Assembly (NCBI GenBank): GCA_036365145.1
Contig: JAEOAD010002231.1
Location: 496,001 to 560,000, forward strand
Length of the DNA: 64,000 nt
Direction: 5' to 3'
Source: Orientallactaga sibirica
Lineage: Eukaryota > Chordata > Mammalia > Rodentia > Dipodidae
Part shown: positions 24,441 through 35,535 of the stretch, in pieces
Layout: each line of letters starts with the position of its first letter
How positions within the stretch are numbered: position 1 is the first letter of the stretch
Notes under the pieces: generated by a model
Told to the model about the DNA's origin: nothing
Seen by the model: the letters and a program-made list of their open reading frames with translations, nothing else
The model's database searches: none
Program-made: the position numbers and the translations under genes

Positions 24441-24592
24441 TTTTTTTTTGGGGGTTGAGGTAAGGTCTTACTCTAGCCCAGGCTGACCTGGAATTCACTA
24501 TGTAGTCTCAGGGTGGCCTCAAACTCACAGTGATCCTCCTACCTCTGCCTCCTGAGTTCTGGGACTAAAGGCATGCACCACCATGCCCAGCT
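24441..24592 (-). repeat. B1 SINE, antisense
   Basis: T run, ggtaaggtcttactctagcc, caggctgacctggaattcac, ggactaaaggcatgcaccac. Flanked by agagactttttt and acagactttttt. Confidence 0.9.
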
Positions 24593-24599
24593 ACAGACT

Positions 24600-25187
24600 T
24601 TTTTTATTTTATATAAACAACAAAGTTTTTCAAATTTTACTTTACATTTATTTGCAAAACACACGTGCTAATTATAAACATGCCTATTTATGCATTAAAG
24701 CAAATAAATAAAAGATATATAGCGGTTAATCAATCAGGCTAATTCTAGCTACCATATAAAATCAAAAATTAAAAGTAAATGACCTTAATTGCTACAAACT
24801 GCCATAAATTATAAATAATTTATGTCATAAAAAGCTGAGCATTTCCCAGACTAGTTTTTGTTACAGGTATTGTTTGAATCCAAATTCATTTCATTGTCTT
24901 AAATTTAAGACTTAACTCCTTTTCCTAGACTCATCCATCCTGAAAACTGCCCTGTGTTATCACCTTTGGACGAAGCTCCCAATCCCTCCTTGAAAGGCTC
25001 AGAGTGAAATGTGTGTCAGAATTTCTAGGGTTTTTAGGAATTGAGAAGTTGGTGTTATTCATATACTGCATATTGTCTGACACCCTGGGAGAAGCTGACC
25101 ATCAGTCCTACAGTGGAAACCATTTATATTCACACCAAGATTATCAGAGACCATAAATACCCAAACTTATGTTCAAGAAAGTTTGCT
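24600..25187. other. AT-rich intronic block with many TAAT words
   Basis: 24640-24900 is unique, AT-rich and full of taat/atta homeodomain-type words (ggttaatcaatcaggctaat and others). No coding signal. Regulatory role is speculation without conservation data. Confidence 0.4.
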
Positions 25188-25330
25188 GGCTGGGCGTGGT
25201 GGTGCATGCCTTTAATCCCAGCACTCAGGAAGCCAAAGTTGGAGGATCACCATGAGTTCAAGGCCACCCTGAGACTCCATAGTAAAATCCAGGTCAGCCT
25301 GGGCTAGAGTGAGATGCTACCTCGAAAAAC

Positions 25331-25380
<50 letters not shown>
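25188..25380 (+). repeat. B1 SINE with 49-bp A tail
   Basis: gctggctgggcgtggtggtg, ctttaatcccagcactcagg, ccaggtcagcctgggctaga, ctacctcgaaaaacc, then an unbroken A run at 25332-25380. The long pure tail suggests recent insertion. Confidence 0.95.
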
Positions 25381-25385
<5 letters not shown>

Positions 25386-25539
25386 CAGGGACGTTAGGTT
25401 TTGGAATAGCAGATAAGAAGTCAGGGAGTGTGTTTTGGGTTTTAGCCTGTCTTTCCTAATGCTGCCATGCTTGTCTTCCTTAAACCCATGTAGGGGTGAT
25501 GTCTTCATTGTATAAACATGTCATTTGTTATCCACAGCT

Positions 25540-25910
25540 CCTTTAAGCATCCTTAAGACCTTACATTCTACAACTCCTCAAGTATTCCTTGACTGTGCCT
25601 CCCATCTCTGCGCTCAGTGCACTTCAGACTAGAATAGCTCCTCAAATGAGCCCTAAGTCACTCATTCCAGTGTCATCCTCCTGTCCATCCCTCCTCACCA
25701 GTCTCAACTTCTCCTTTTGGGAGCATATTCCTTCTCCCCAGACAGAATGTTGCCTACCCTTCTAATTGTAACACTAGGTTAGTATATTTTCTATGTGAAT
25801 TGGTGTGTCCATGTTAATTCTCACTTTCCACTAGACTTTTACCACCACAGCCTCTTTCACTATACATGGCACTTGTCATTAGGAAAATGTTGATACATGA
25901 AGGAGTGCAC
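25540..25910 (+). repeat. possible L2 LINE fragment
   Basis: ctttccactagacttttacc, cactatacatggcacttgtc and the preceding CT-rich cattccagtgtcatcctc stretch resemble an L2 3' region. Diverged; tentative. Confidence 0.3.
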
Positions 25911-26064
25911 ATTTGAGTTAGCCTCTCTCCTCATCAGTCTAAACTGCATAGAAATCCTATAACTCATGGTCGTTGACAACACTTTTGTCCTAGGTCTAGG
26001 TCTCAAGGAAGAGTACTCAGATCTGTAGTTAATTTCTATATTCGATTTGTCTTTTGTCTTCTTT

Positions 26065-26066
<2 letters not shown>

Positions 26067-26101
<35 letters not shown>

Positions 26102-26253
26102 GTTTTTGGTTTTTGGAGGTAGGGTCTTACTCTAGCTCAGGCTGACCTGGAATTCACTATGTAGTTTCAGGGTGGCCTTGAACCCACTGCAATCCTCCTA
26201 CCTCTGCCTCCCGAGTGCTGGGATTAAAGGCATGCACCACCACGCCTGGCTCC
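26067..26253 (-). repeat. B1 SINE, antisense, long T tract
   Basis: A 33-base T run, ggaggtagggtcttactcta, cagggtggccttgaacccac, gtgctgggattaaaggcatg, cacgcctggc. Inverted relative to the B1 at 25188. Confidence 0.93.
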
Positions 26254-26443
26254 ATTTGTCTTTCTTCCATTTGACTCAATTTGTCTTTAGGAAAAAAAAG
26301 TGTACTTTTTCTTGGTTCCGGTGTTTAGCTCAGTGCTACTACGAGGTCTGAATGCACCAGAACCCGCCCTGGGTCTGAAGATCTTCCAGTTTGCTTCCTT
26401 TACCTTTAGTGTTATGCCCTTGATGAAGTCCTCCCTGATCATT

Positions 26444-26590
26444 TGGCTGGAGAGAGAGATCAGCAGTTAAGATGCTTGACTTCAAAGCCAGCCAAAGGAC
26501 CCAGGTTTGGTTTACCAGGACCCACCTAAAGTCAGATGCAAGGTGGCACATGCATCTGGAATTTGTAGTAGCTACAGGCCCTGGTGCACC

Positions 26591-26639
<49 letters not shown>

Positions 26640-26672
26640 ACTCAAATAATAAAACATAAAATAAAATGCTTT
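26444..26672 (+). repeat. ID-headed SINE
   Basis: tggctggagagagagatcag, gacccaggtttggtttacca, gtagctacaggccctggtgc, a (CT)n run at 26593-26636 and caaataataaaacataaaat. Confidence 0.88.
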
Positions 26673-27080
26673 TAAAAAGCATGGATAAATATATTAAAAG
26701 AGATCACAGGGAGACTTGCAGTCACTTGTTCAATGTCTGTCCCTTTTGGGTACACTTGAAGGTCCCTAAGTTGTGGTATAAGGTATTCTTTACATGTCTC
26801 TTATCAATGCCGCAAACCTTCCCTTGATTACAGTTGGATCATATTAAGTTTTCCATGAATGAATAAGTACAAGTGAAACTTGGAAGCTGTGATGAAGTTA
26901 TGGAAAATATAGTGGCTAGGAAGGTAGACTGGAACAGAGGGCAAGGGTGTGAGTCTTTGTCCCTATACTTACAGCTAGGGGGGGAAACTCTAAACTTCCA
27001 TGTGCCTCAATCCCTCCACTGGGAAATGGTTGGTGTGAGCATAGAGAGCTTTGAGAGCTCTTGGAATAATACCCAGCACA
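26673..27080. other. intronic sequence, nothing recognised
   Basis: Unique sequence between two SINEs. Confidence 0.5.
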
Positions 27081-27088
27081 TATCTATC

Positions 27089-27125
<37 letters not shown>

Positions 27126-27321
27126 ATTTGCAAGCAGAGAGAGGGACAGAGAGAGAGAGAACCTAAGGAATAGGCCTTCCAGGGCCTCCTGCCACTACAG
27201 ATGAACTTCAGATGCATGCATCACTTTGTGCATCTGGCTTTACATGGGTGCCAGGGATTTGAACTCAGTTTTCCAGGCTTTGAAGCAAGCACTTTAAACC
27301 ACTGAGACATCTCTCCAGCCC
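27081..27321 (-). repeat. ID-headed SINE, antisense, with TCTA microsatellite
   Basis: A (tcta)n run at 27081-27125 replaces the A/T-rich end, followed by atttgcaagcagagagaggg, gaacttcagatgcatgcatc, ccactgagacatctctccag. Confidence 0.85.
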
Positions 27322-28974
27322 CTCATTTTTTAAAATATCCTAAAACATTAAGACTGGATTACTTTCTAGTCATTTATTTAGAGAGAATAACTTTGACCCA
27401 ATTACAGTAATATTATTATAAATAAAATGTGTGCAGCTTTTATTTCTGTACTTCTTTCCAGACTGCAAGGCTGTTTTCATTTTTTCCTCCACATCCTGTG
27501 TCTACACTTCTCTGATTCCCTCAGGCCAGGGCTACTTTTCTGTAATCCTATCTCTTTTCATGGGATTTCTTTTTTTTTATTAGTCTTTATTGCCTGGCTG
27601 TCATTAGGGAATACTTTTCGACAACCCTTAGAATCCTTTAAAAGATCATATACAAGAAGTGCCTTTTGCCCTGTAAGTGCAATTTGGGCAATTTTTCATA
27701 TATTCTGCACCTGCCAGCTTTGGAATTCACTTGCCATTATTCATTCTGCTTGCACACAGATATTTTGTATTTTGGCTTGGTATTTTAGTAGCTCTAGCAT
27801 TTAATGAGTTTTGTCCATGCAGATTGCATTGTTCTCTCTTAAATAATTCATAGAATTCACATGTATCACTTGCATATAAGAGATAATTACTGAACTGACT
27901 GGAGTTAACAGTTATGATGGAACATGATAGAATTGGAGTTAGACTACCTATGGAAAAGAAAAATTGAGTTTTTGTGCAGTTGAAAAAACTCAGTAATAGA
28001 AAACTAATTATTTCTATAATTAATACTTCTACAAGTCAATCTTTTTCTATCAGTCATGATTTTTACAAGTTACTGTTGCCATATTATTTGGCAATTCAGA
28101 GGATTCTTTTAGGTATTTAACTTCATGTAAGTGGCTTGCCTTTCTAGTCAGAGAGATGATATTGTCTAGTGCAATATGGAACAAGTTCACAGCACATTTC
28201 TTAATTTAATGTCTTCTTCTTTTATTTAGCCTCATGATAGTTCCTGCTGTTAAACTGAAAATTATTCTTTTACCTAAATCTTTTTACATCCTGTTGTACT
28301 TCTCCATGTGGTCTTTCTTACTTGGAAATCATTTGATCTTCTTATAATATTTATCTCATTTAGATTGCACATAAGCCTACTGTAATTACTAGGTTGTAAT
28401 GCAGGCAGTATTTTGAGCAAACAGAATAACTGTCATGTACATTATGGAGAAACTCAAGCGGTTTTCATTTCTTGTAGCACATATTCTATATGATCTTTTC
28501 ATATAGCATGGTTTATGGTTGAGGCCTCTTGATTGTTTATAGTTACAACAGTTATTGGTCTTTTCCTCCACATTACCACATCCCGAATACACTCCCTTGT
28601 GCTTATCAATGACCATTCACTGTCAGTGACGTTGACTGTCATTTTCCTGTTCACACCGTAATCATTTATGGATAACGTAGGTGAGCTTCTACAGTGTAAT
28701 TAATGACACAATAAGAAAACATGGCATTGGTCATGTTGAGTCATTCATCTTTATGAGTTTTTTTTGCAAGAAAAGTTAGCTGTCTTCCTGCTTCTTCAAC
28801 CACTCGTGACTTCTCTTCTTAGTGACCTCTTCCTCTACTTGTCCCTGAAATGGAAGATCTCCCAAGGAACTCTGAGTAAGTCTGTTCCTGCTACAGTCTC
28901 CATAGATGGTTTTATGGAACAATCTGACTCCTGATTCTAACCTTTCTCTTTATTTACTTGTTCATATTTTTAAT
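27322..28974. other. intronic sequence, nothing recognised
   Basis: AT-rich unique sequence. A hydrophobic 125-codon open frame at 27427-27804 is the longest one outside repeats but resembles no family I know and lacks collagen triplets. Confidence 0.5.
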
Positions 28975-29170
28975 TAGTGTAAATTGAAAGTATAGATTTC
29001 ATGATGGCAAATTTTCACATTTGTGTCATTGTACTTTTGCTCATATTTGCCATCCATTGCCCTGTCTTGTCCCCCACTCCTGCTGGTCCCCATTTTTCTC
29101 TCAAACAGCCCTGTGTCTGCTTTCACGTCTACATAGCTATAAGCCTCTCTTCTTTTGTGTGTTTATATAA
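28975..29170 (-). repeat. possible L1 3'-UTR fragment, antisense
   Basis: cccctcctgctggtcccca-type words (ttgtcccccactcctgctgg, ccatttttctctcaaacagc) resemble the reverse complement of rodent L1 3'-UTR. Tentative. Confidence 0.35.
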
Positions 29171-29534
29171 CCTTCACCCCAGCAGACAGCACAAGCTCAG
29201 AAAATCTTTATCATGTGTAACATTTGCCTTAAAACCCCATCATTTCCCTGGCATCTACCATCCCTAAGTCCATTCTCTGCTCCTCATCGGCACTCTTGTT
29301 TTTAGAGAAGTTATAGGTCCTCAGAATCCTGCCTCCTTTATAACACTTGAAACTACCAAATTGCTCCTCCCCTAGTTCTAGGATGTAGTTGTACACCAGA
29401 CTACTGGAAGACCTCCCTAATGTCTGTCTTCACTTTCACTCTGGCAGCCCCAGCCTCCAGCACCTTTCACCTGGGTGCCAGGTACACATTTTATTTTCTT
29501 GGCAGCCCCCGTTTATGTTTAATTTTATTTTATT

Positions 29535-29642
29535 GCCAAATAATCCAGACCGGCCGGCCTTGCACTTCAGCTTGCACTTTTCTAGTCTCACCCTCACACA
29601 TGCTGGGATTGCAGGTATTTGCCACAGTGCCTGGCTCAAGCC
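29535..29642 (-). repeat. old B1/7SL-like SINE fragment, antisense
   Basis: ccggccttgcacttcagctt ... catgctgggattgcaggtat, ttgccacagtgcctggctca. Confidence 0.5.
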
Positions 29643-30978
29643 TCCTTGTTGTGTCATCATAATCCTTATCAGTCCATATGGTTACCACCTGCTTATTTTC
29701 CTCCACTTTCATGCTAGATGTGAAATGATGTAAGCTTAGAATCCTGCTGACCATTCAGTTCTCATGACCTAGCACAGTAAATGTTCTACCGAATGCAATC
29801 AACAAGTAACTTCTTGAGTTTTGATGTGAACTGGTCAAAATTCAAACTTTCTAGTAGTTAACTATAAAAGGAGTAGAAACAAATGTCCATAGATACACAA
29901 ATTGTATCATTTCAAAGTCTGGAATTAGAAATCCAGGATTATGCTTCTGGCTCTATCATCGCCTCACTCAATCCATTTGACAAAACAAAATTTCTCACTC
30001 CAAGTTAATCATATAACACTCATCATTACTGAGTATAAAACAAAACATGAAATCTTGAATTTATGGCATCTAAATAGAAGCGTTTCTCATGAATTTATTT
30101 ATTTGTGTGAATCCCTTTGGGCTATAAGAGTGTCTTTCCTTCTAGAAGGTGACAATGTGGTTTACAGCCCCTTGAGTAACATGGACAAGGCACTGGCCCC
30201 CAGAAGGTTGCCAACGATACAGATGTCATGAGGATGCATGAAATTACCTTTAGTCTCTGCTCTCGGGAGGGAACGTGGGTTCTGTGAGGTTGTCTGCATT
30301 ACGCACTTGTACATCTTGTTTCTTAAGAATTCAAAACATTTTGTGAAAAAATGTACAAATTATTTCAATATTACAGCTTATTCCTGGATTTTTTTCACAA
30401 TGTTTTACTAGACACACATTTTTTTCCCCACACTCACTTGAACCATCTGTGTACCAGGCAAGTTTTCTGAGATATAAAACCAAGTGAGATATGTCCATTT
30501 CATCTATTTACAAAGGCTCTATGACTAAAGATGGAAGGAATGCCATAGTTAATGAAAAAGTGTGTCTGTGAAAGGCGAGAGAAGACTGGAAGTTCCTGCC
30601 AGAGATAGCCACACTCTACAAATACGTGTTCAGCACCAGCACTTTGTGTACTACCTCCTGCAAGAAGCAGTGTCCTCCTGGGATCTGGGAGGTCCTCTCT
30701 GAGATGTGCTTCTTCACCTCCATCTAATAGTAGTATGTTTAAAAATTTGGGCAATGTTGCATTTGACCCCAGAATGTGTCAATGAAGAAAAAAATTATTT
30801 ATTATTATTAAACTGATTTCATAGGAAAGATACCATATTTATTGCTGCCTTTAGTCATTTCCCAAGACACTTTCTTATACCTCAATGGTTGTTGTTGTTT
30901 TTTTTCCCCCAGATTGAAAAGCACAGGCTCTTAGAATACTGCAGCCCATTCCAAGGGACTCTTGTTAGAATTAAGAAG
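29643..30978. other. intronic sequence, nothing firm
   Basis: Unique sequence. 30640-30720, read on the - strand (ctcagagaggacctcccaga), faintly resembles L2, too weakly to call. Confidence 0.45.
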
Positions 30979-31175
30979 AGGGCTGGAGAGATTGTTCAGT
31001 GGTTAAGGTGCTTGCCTACAAAGCTTAACAGCCCGGGTTTGATTCTCCAGTATCCACATAAGCCAAATGCACAAAATGATGTATGCATCTAGAGTTTGTT
31101 TGCAGTGACTGGAGGCCCTGATGTGCCCATTCTCTGTCTCTCTTCTCTCTGTTTCTGTATACTTGCAAATAAGTA
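30979..31175 (+). repeat. ID-headed SINE, diverged
   Basis: agggctggagagattgttca, gcttgcctacaaagcttaac, ttgcagtgactggaggccct, then ttgcaaataagtaaatt. Confidence 0.85.
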
Positions 31176-33110
31176 AATTAATATTTTTGTTTATAAATGA
31201 TTTTTTAAAAAATTTAAAAAGATCTTCTGTTGTTTTCTATTACTTTGCTACATGTAAATTCCTGAGATCTTTTCCGTGTAGCTGTAAACACTACGTTGAA
31301 ACATTTTCACAGTTCACATGATTGATATAAGCTTCCTCAAAGAGAGGTTTCCTGTGTGAGCTATCTAGGTGAGAATTACCTTCTCCACTTCCCTTTTTAG
31401 ATCTCACTAAAACAGCAAACCAAATCAAGAAGTTATAAAAATCCTTTTTGTGTGTGAACATTTTGAAAATATGATTACACAGCAAGCTGGTCATTATCAA
31501 ATAGAAGAACAAGAAGTGACTTATTTATATGTTGAAATTTCAAAACATTTGAAAGGCCTACCATGTGTGCTGTTAAAAGGTTTTTAAATTAAAATTATTT
31601 TGTTCGATAATCCTGTTTCAAGTGACAGTATGATTTATCACCACTAATCAAGATTCTGATCCCTCATAGACTTCTTGTTTGTATCTGTTTTTGTTCTCTG
31701 TTACATAAATATGAGGTTTATATATAAAATTCTGACTGTGTAATATAGGGCTAATGAGTCACAGATGGAAAGATGCTGGCACATTACCATCTAATAACAT
31801 TTTAAACTCATATTCCATAGTAAAACAAAAGCAAATTGTACACATCTGTTTTCCAACTTGTAGAATTTCTGAGTTTTTGCAGCATCAACATTTAAAGGAC
31901 TTTTACTTAGGGAGAAGAAAAAAGAGGACATAGGTCACATCACAACTACCTGGCCACTGAATAGTCTTATCAGAGGAGATTTGACCAAAGGGATAGGATT
32001 TCTTCTGATGGCTTCCTGAGAAGTCCTGGAACTAAACAATGAAAAGCAAAGGCAAACACTGAAGAAATGTCTTTGTACTGTAAATAAAATTTTATTGGCC
32101 CTTTTAAACAGAAAAAAAAAAAAAAACATATCTCTAACATTGGGAAAATAAGGAGAAAATACCCACTAATAAAATCTTAAAAACTTTTTAGCCTTTCCTA
32201 AAGATGTTCTCAAAATAAAATTGGGTGGGAAGGACAGGAAGGAAGCTCTGGAAAACTTGGGCTCTGCATTGCTGTGGTTTTTGTTTACATATGTAGTAAG
32301 CATGTTCTGTGTTTTTTTTTTTTTTAATGGAATAAAGGGCTCCAGTTCCACATGTTTTTAGAAAAGAACTAAAAAGGCAAAATTTCTCTCTCAGATTTCC
32401 CCAATTGATACTGCCTATGAGCACAAGTCAGTGCAAAGTAATTACAATACAAGTCTGAAGCATCTCCCCCATTCTCCTCAGTTAAGGAATTCCAAACCAC
32501 TTTTCTGTTTGAAAGGGTTGTGTGAACTGTCAAATTCTTTTGGAAAAGTTATGTGAAAGAAGTGATTACTGTGGAGTGTGATCATAAATTCCCCTGACAT
32601 GAAATCTGCATGTTATAAGACACATATTTCCATCTACCACGGTGGCAGAAGGTCCTGAAATAGGAGAGACCTGAGAGTCATCGCATAGTTGGAGAGAGAA
32701 ATTTTGGTATGTGGGTGGTAGCCCTCTTTTGTAAGGTGAGCTGTGTTTATTCTGAGGAATACTTCAGATCTGATAGCAAAATTTGGTTCACTGTTGTCCA
32801 AAAAGTAATTAATACGTGTATTATATGTCCTAATTTATAAGAAGAATATCAACAGAGATAAATAAGTGTTGTTTTCATAACTTTTTAAAAATATTCCAGA
32901 AATATTAAGAGCAGCAAACTGTACACCAGGGTCTGTACAGACTCCATTGTACTTTTCCCAAAGAATAGTCACAGTGAGTTCTCAGCCTCCCCCTTCCCAG
33001 TTTTGTGGGATGGGTGGTTCATTTGGGAACCCCTTGTGTCTAATTCTGTTGGGTGTACTCAAAAAGTCAGGAAAGGGAAGCTTTAGGGATGTGCTTGTTT
33101 TGTTTGTCCA
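31176..33110. other. intronic sequence, nothing recognised
   Basis: About 1.9 kb of unique sequence without SINEs; short homopolymer runs at 32111 and 32312. Confidence 0.5.
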
Positions 33111-33860
33111 CCAGTGAAAAGTCTGTGTGACGTTTTGTGTCGTGTTGTTTTGGTGTTGTGCTGTGTCCATAGGGCCTGCCAGGCTTCCCCACAGTCGCTG
33201 CCCTACACAGCAATCAGATCCTCACCGTCAAGGTTTGTGGATGATCTTTATGCTTGCTCAGTCAGAGTCGCAATCAGCATAAGAGTGGGCAGGACCTGTT
33301 CAGTGGGCTCTCCCAGCCCAGTTGCTTCATTGGAGGATTATATTGGGCACCTGGGACCTCCTGGGTACCAGAGAGAGGTCAGGTCTGGTCAAGGAGGATT
33401 CCTCTTGAGCTTAGGTTCTTATGATGAGCAGAGGAGGCACAACTTCCTAGGAGTGTGCTGCACCTCAAGGTGGGACTTGTAAGCATTCTAGCACTTCAGG
33501 ATGCCTTCCAAGCCAGTGAAGTGATTCGGAATACTCTGGACACCAACAAAGTGACCATTGGGTTCATGCTACATTATGCTGGTTGACGAGTCTGACAGTA
33601 ATGGAATTGGTGCTTTGTCTATAGACTTTCTGCTCAGAGTGTTGAATGCAGGGTTCCCCTACCCCACTCCAGCTTATCAGCCTCCTGGAAGTAGATTACA
33701 CTAAAAGACCTAAAACCAACAGCAAAATGATGGGCTATAAAAGCCCTCATTCTAATGGGAAATCTGATTCACTGTACCATTTCAGGGTTGTATTTCCTTC
33801 CAGAAGAGGCAGAGAGTCTATTGTCAGACAAAAGTACCAGTTCCATTCTGCTTAATGGTC
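33111..33860 (+). other. less AT-rich, repeat-free block upstream of the spacer exon
   Basis: The 750 bp before the exon at 33971 look unlike the AT-rich flanks. They hold a 122-codon frame (33114-33482) and, in another frame across 33430-33585, a 50-codon coding-like run (LVSILALQDAFQASEVIRN...) followed by a stop and a further open piece. This could be a decayed pseudogene or conserved non-coding DNA; I recognise no parent gene. Confidence 0.3.
33173..33232 (+). other. candidate alternative or cryptic COL25A1 exon (unproven)
   Basis: Sixty open bases lie between tgtgctgtgtccatag and AAG|gtttgt. Read in phase 0 they give 20 codons starting GLPGFP and ending ILTVK. Inclusion would keep the COL25A1 frame between GDQGPR and MVFPKINHGF. 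It is not part of the human protein as I recall it. The donor is moderate and the acceptor tract is T/G-rich rather than pure pyrimidine, so a chance pseudo-exon is quite possible. Confidence 0.25.
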
Positions 33861-33970
33861 ATTATAAGTCTAATATATATATCTTTATTTCTTCCTTGGG
33901 GCCTTCTGATGCTTATTCTTCAACTCTCTCACCTCTGAACTTCAACCTTTGACCTCACCTGACTGATCAG

Positions 33971-34042
33971 ATGGTGTTTCCTAAAATCAATCATGGCTTT
34001 CTCTCTGCTGATCAGCAGCTCATAAAACGCCGCCTGATTAAG
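33971..34042 (+). CDS. COL25A1: COL25A1 exon, non-collagenous spacer (NC2-type), MVFPKINHGF...KRRLIK
   Basis: A 72-bp phase-0 exon of 24 codons that begins MVFPKINHGF and ends LIKRRLIK, with no Gly-X-Y pattern. It interrupts the triple helix between GEQGDQGPR and GDQGQAGPP, and this order agrees with human COL25A1 as recalled; I infer that it is the NC2 spacer. The acceptor follows a pyrimidine-rich run (caactctctcacctctg...) and reads ctgatcag; the donor AAG|gtagtg is somewhat weak. The internal ATG is in the middle of the protein and is not a start. The KRR cluster is a dibasic site, but it lacks the R-X-K/R-R furin pattern. The exon is the most diagnostic evidence for COL25A1 rather than another collagen. 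Confidence 0.96.
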
Positions 34043-34709
34043 GTAGTGCTTCCTCTTGCTGGAGTCTGAGTTCTTCTTTACATCCGATTATTGCTCTGTG
34101 TACTGTTGCTTTGCCATTGACCTCCCATGGGTGGTGGACGGTGGTGGGTGGCTCTTTGTAAATATCCCAGGACAGACAAGGTTGATGAGTTACATCGGAT
34201 GTGTATGTGAAAGTACCACTATAAAATGTTTAGAGTATTGCTAATTTTAAGATAATTTATAAACTTGTAGCAAATCCAGTTCCTAAGCTCTCTAAATTCT
34301 GTTAACTTATAAAAATCTATTGTGCAATATAAAGGCAATCTGTTGTTTAATCACAGATTGTGAAAGTAAATACATGGGTCAAACACCCATTCAGCAGGGA
34401 GTATAACCAAGGCAGCATTGCTGTAGATGAAGTTATATAGAAGTTGTATACCAACTCTGAATGAGGTGATACACATGCCCTCTTTCTAAGAGCTGTGAGG
34501 TTGGGCTCTGAGCTGCTCAGCTCTGCCAGTGGTCATCCTTACTTCTCCCTGCTGGCAGGTAGAGTGCCTCTGGGTTTCATGCTTCTGCTTGCTCTGATTC
34601 TCCTTGTAGACTAGATATGGATTAGATGATATGAATTTAAAGTAAAGAACATCTGAGTGTTAATCCTTCCTTTCTGATTTTTGTTGGTCCATTCCCTTTT
34701 GCATTCCAG
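34043..34709 (+). other. 667-bp COL25A1 intron, repeat-free
   Basis: Short intron between the spacer exon and the 12-triplet exon, with no repeat or extra exon seen. Confidence 0.85.
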
Positions 34710-34817
34710 GGTGACCAAGGACAGGCAGGGCCTCCAGGCCCTCCAGGCCCTCCCGGTCCAAGAGGCCCACCTGGGGACACAGGGAAGGATGGCCCCCGTG
34801 GAATGCCAGGAGTGCCC
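34710..34817 (+). CDS. COL25A1: COL25A1 exon, start of next collagenous domain, 12 triplets
   Basis: A 108-bp phase-0 exon of 36 codons encoding twelve uninterrupted Gly-X-Y triplets: GDQ GQA, three GPP, GPR, GPP, GDT, GKD, GPR, GMP, GVP. The acceptor is attcccttttgcattccag; the donor CCC|gtgagt is good. It is the longest exon in the window, and 108 bp is twice the 54-bp unit common in fibrillar collagen genes. The run of Pro in X and Y positions should make this a stable helix segment, probably nucleating the domain just after the spacer. The preceding intron is 667 bp and repeat-free. On the opposite strand it produces open frames of up to 95 codons that are only shadows. Confidence 0.97.
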
Positions 34818-35487
34818 GTGAGTTGCTTTCTGGATGGATGTGCTCACAGGCTTGGTTTTGTGTTAAGGGTAGAGAACAGAGATGGAACAGGGTGGCAAGG
34901 GACTGTATGGAGGTTGCATGACTGTATGGAGTTGCATGGGGAGGCAAGATGATAGGTCAGTCCTTGGCATTACAGGCCACACCTAGCAGCATCCCACTCT
35001 ACCACCCAGTCCATGCAGATGCTGCACAAACCACAGATGTATAAACAGCAAGTGAGTGGGTTTCCAGGTAAGTCCCAAGAAACACAGTGAGAGATGTCCC
35101 GTCTGACTGGTCCTGCCTGCCATGGGGTAGGTAGGTAGCCTTTGCATTAAGTGGGAAATGGGTCTGAAAAACAAAAGCTGCTGATTGAAAACATTTTCTA
35201 AAAGATCAATATGAGACATAATAGAGTCCCTTATTATTTAGGTTTATGGAACATAAAGGAAGTTCACTTGGCTGAGAACATTGCCAATAAGAACAGTAAA
35301 ATTAATGAGCTAAGCAACAGAGAGTATAACTGTAATATGTCTTATCCTTTATGATACTTACTAATAAAAATCATTTAAAAATGATCTCAATGCTTAGTTA
35401 CTAAACTAATCAAATGTCAGTAATACAGTGCACCCTTCCGCTGATGAGCACATGCAGTGCCACAAGGGCATATGTGTATGCATACTC

Positions 35488-35535
<48 letters not shown>

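Noticed and set aside
27427..27804. 125-codon open frame, the longest outside repeats
   Set aside because: Hydrophobic, AT-driven composition, no start context, splice logic or recognisable family; compatible with chance.
34611..34947. Antisense frames of 78 and 95 codons over the 12-triplet exon
   Set aside because: Shadows of the GC-rich collagen exon on the other strand.
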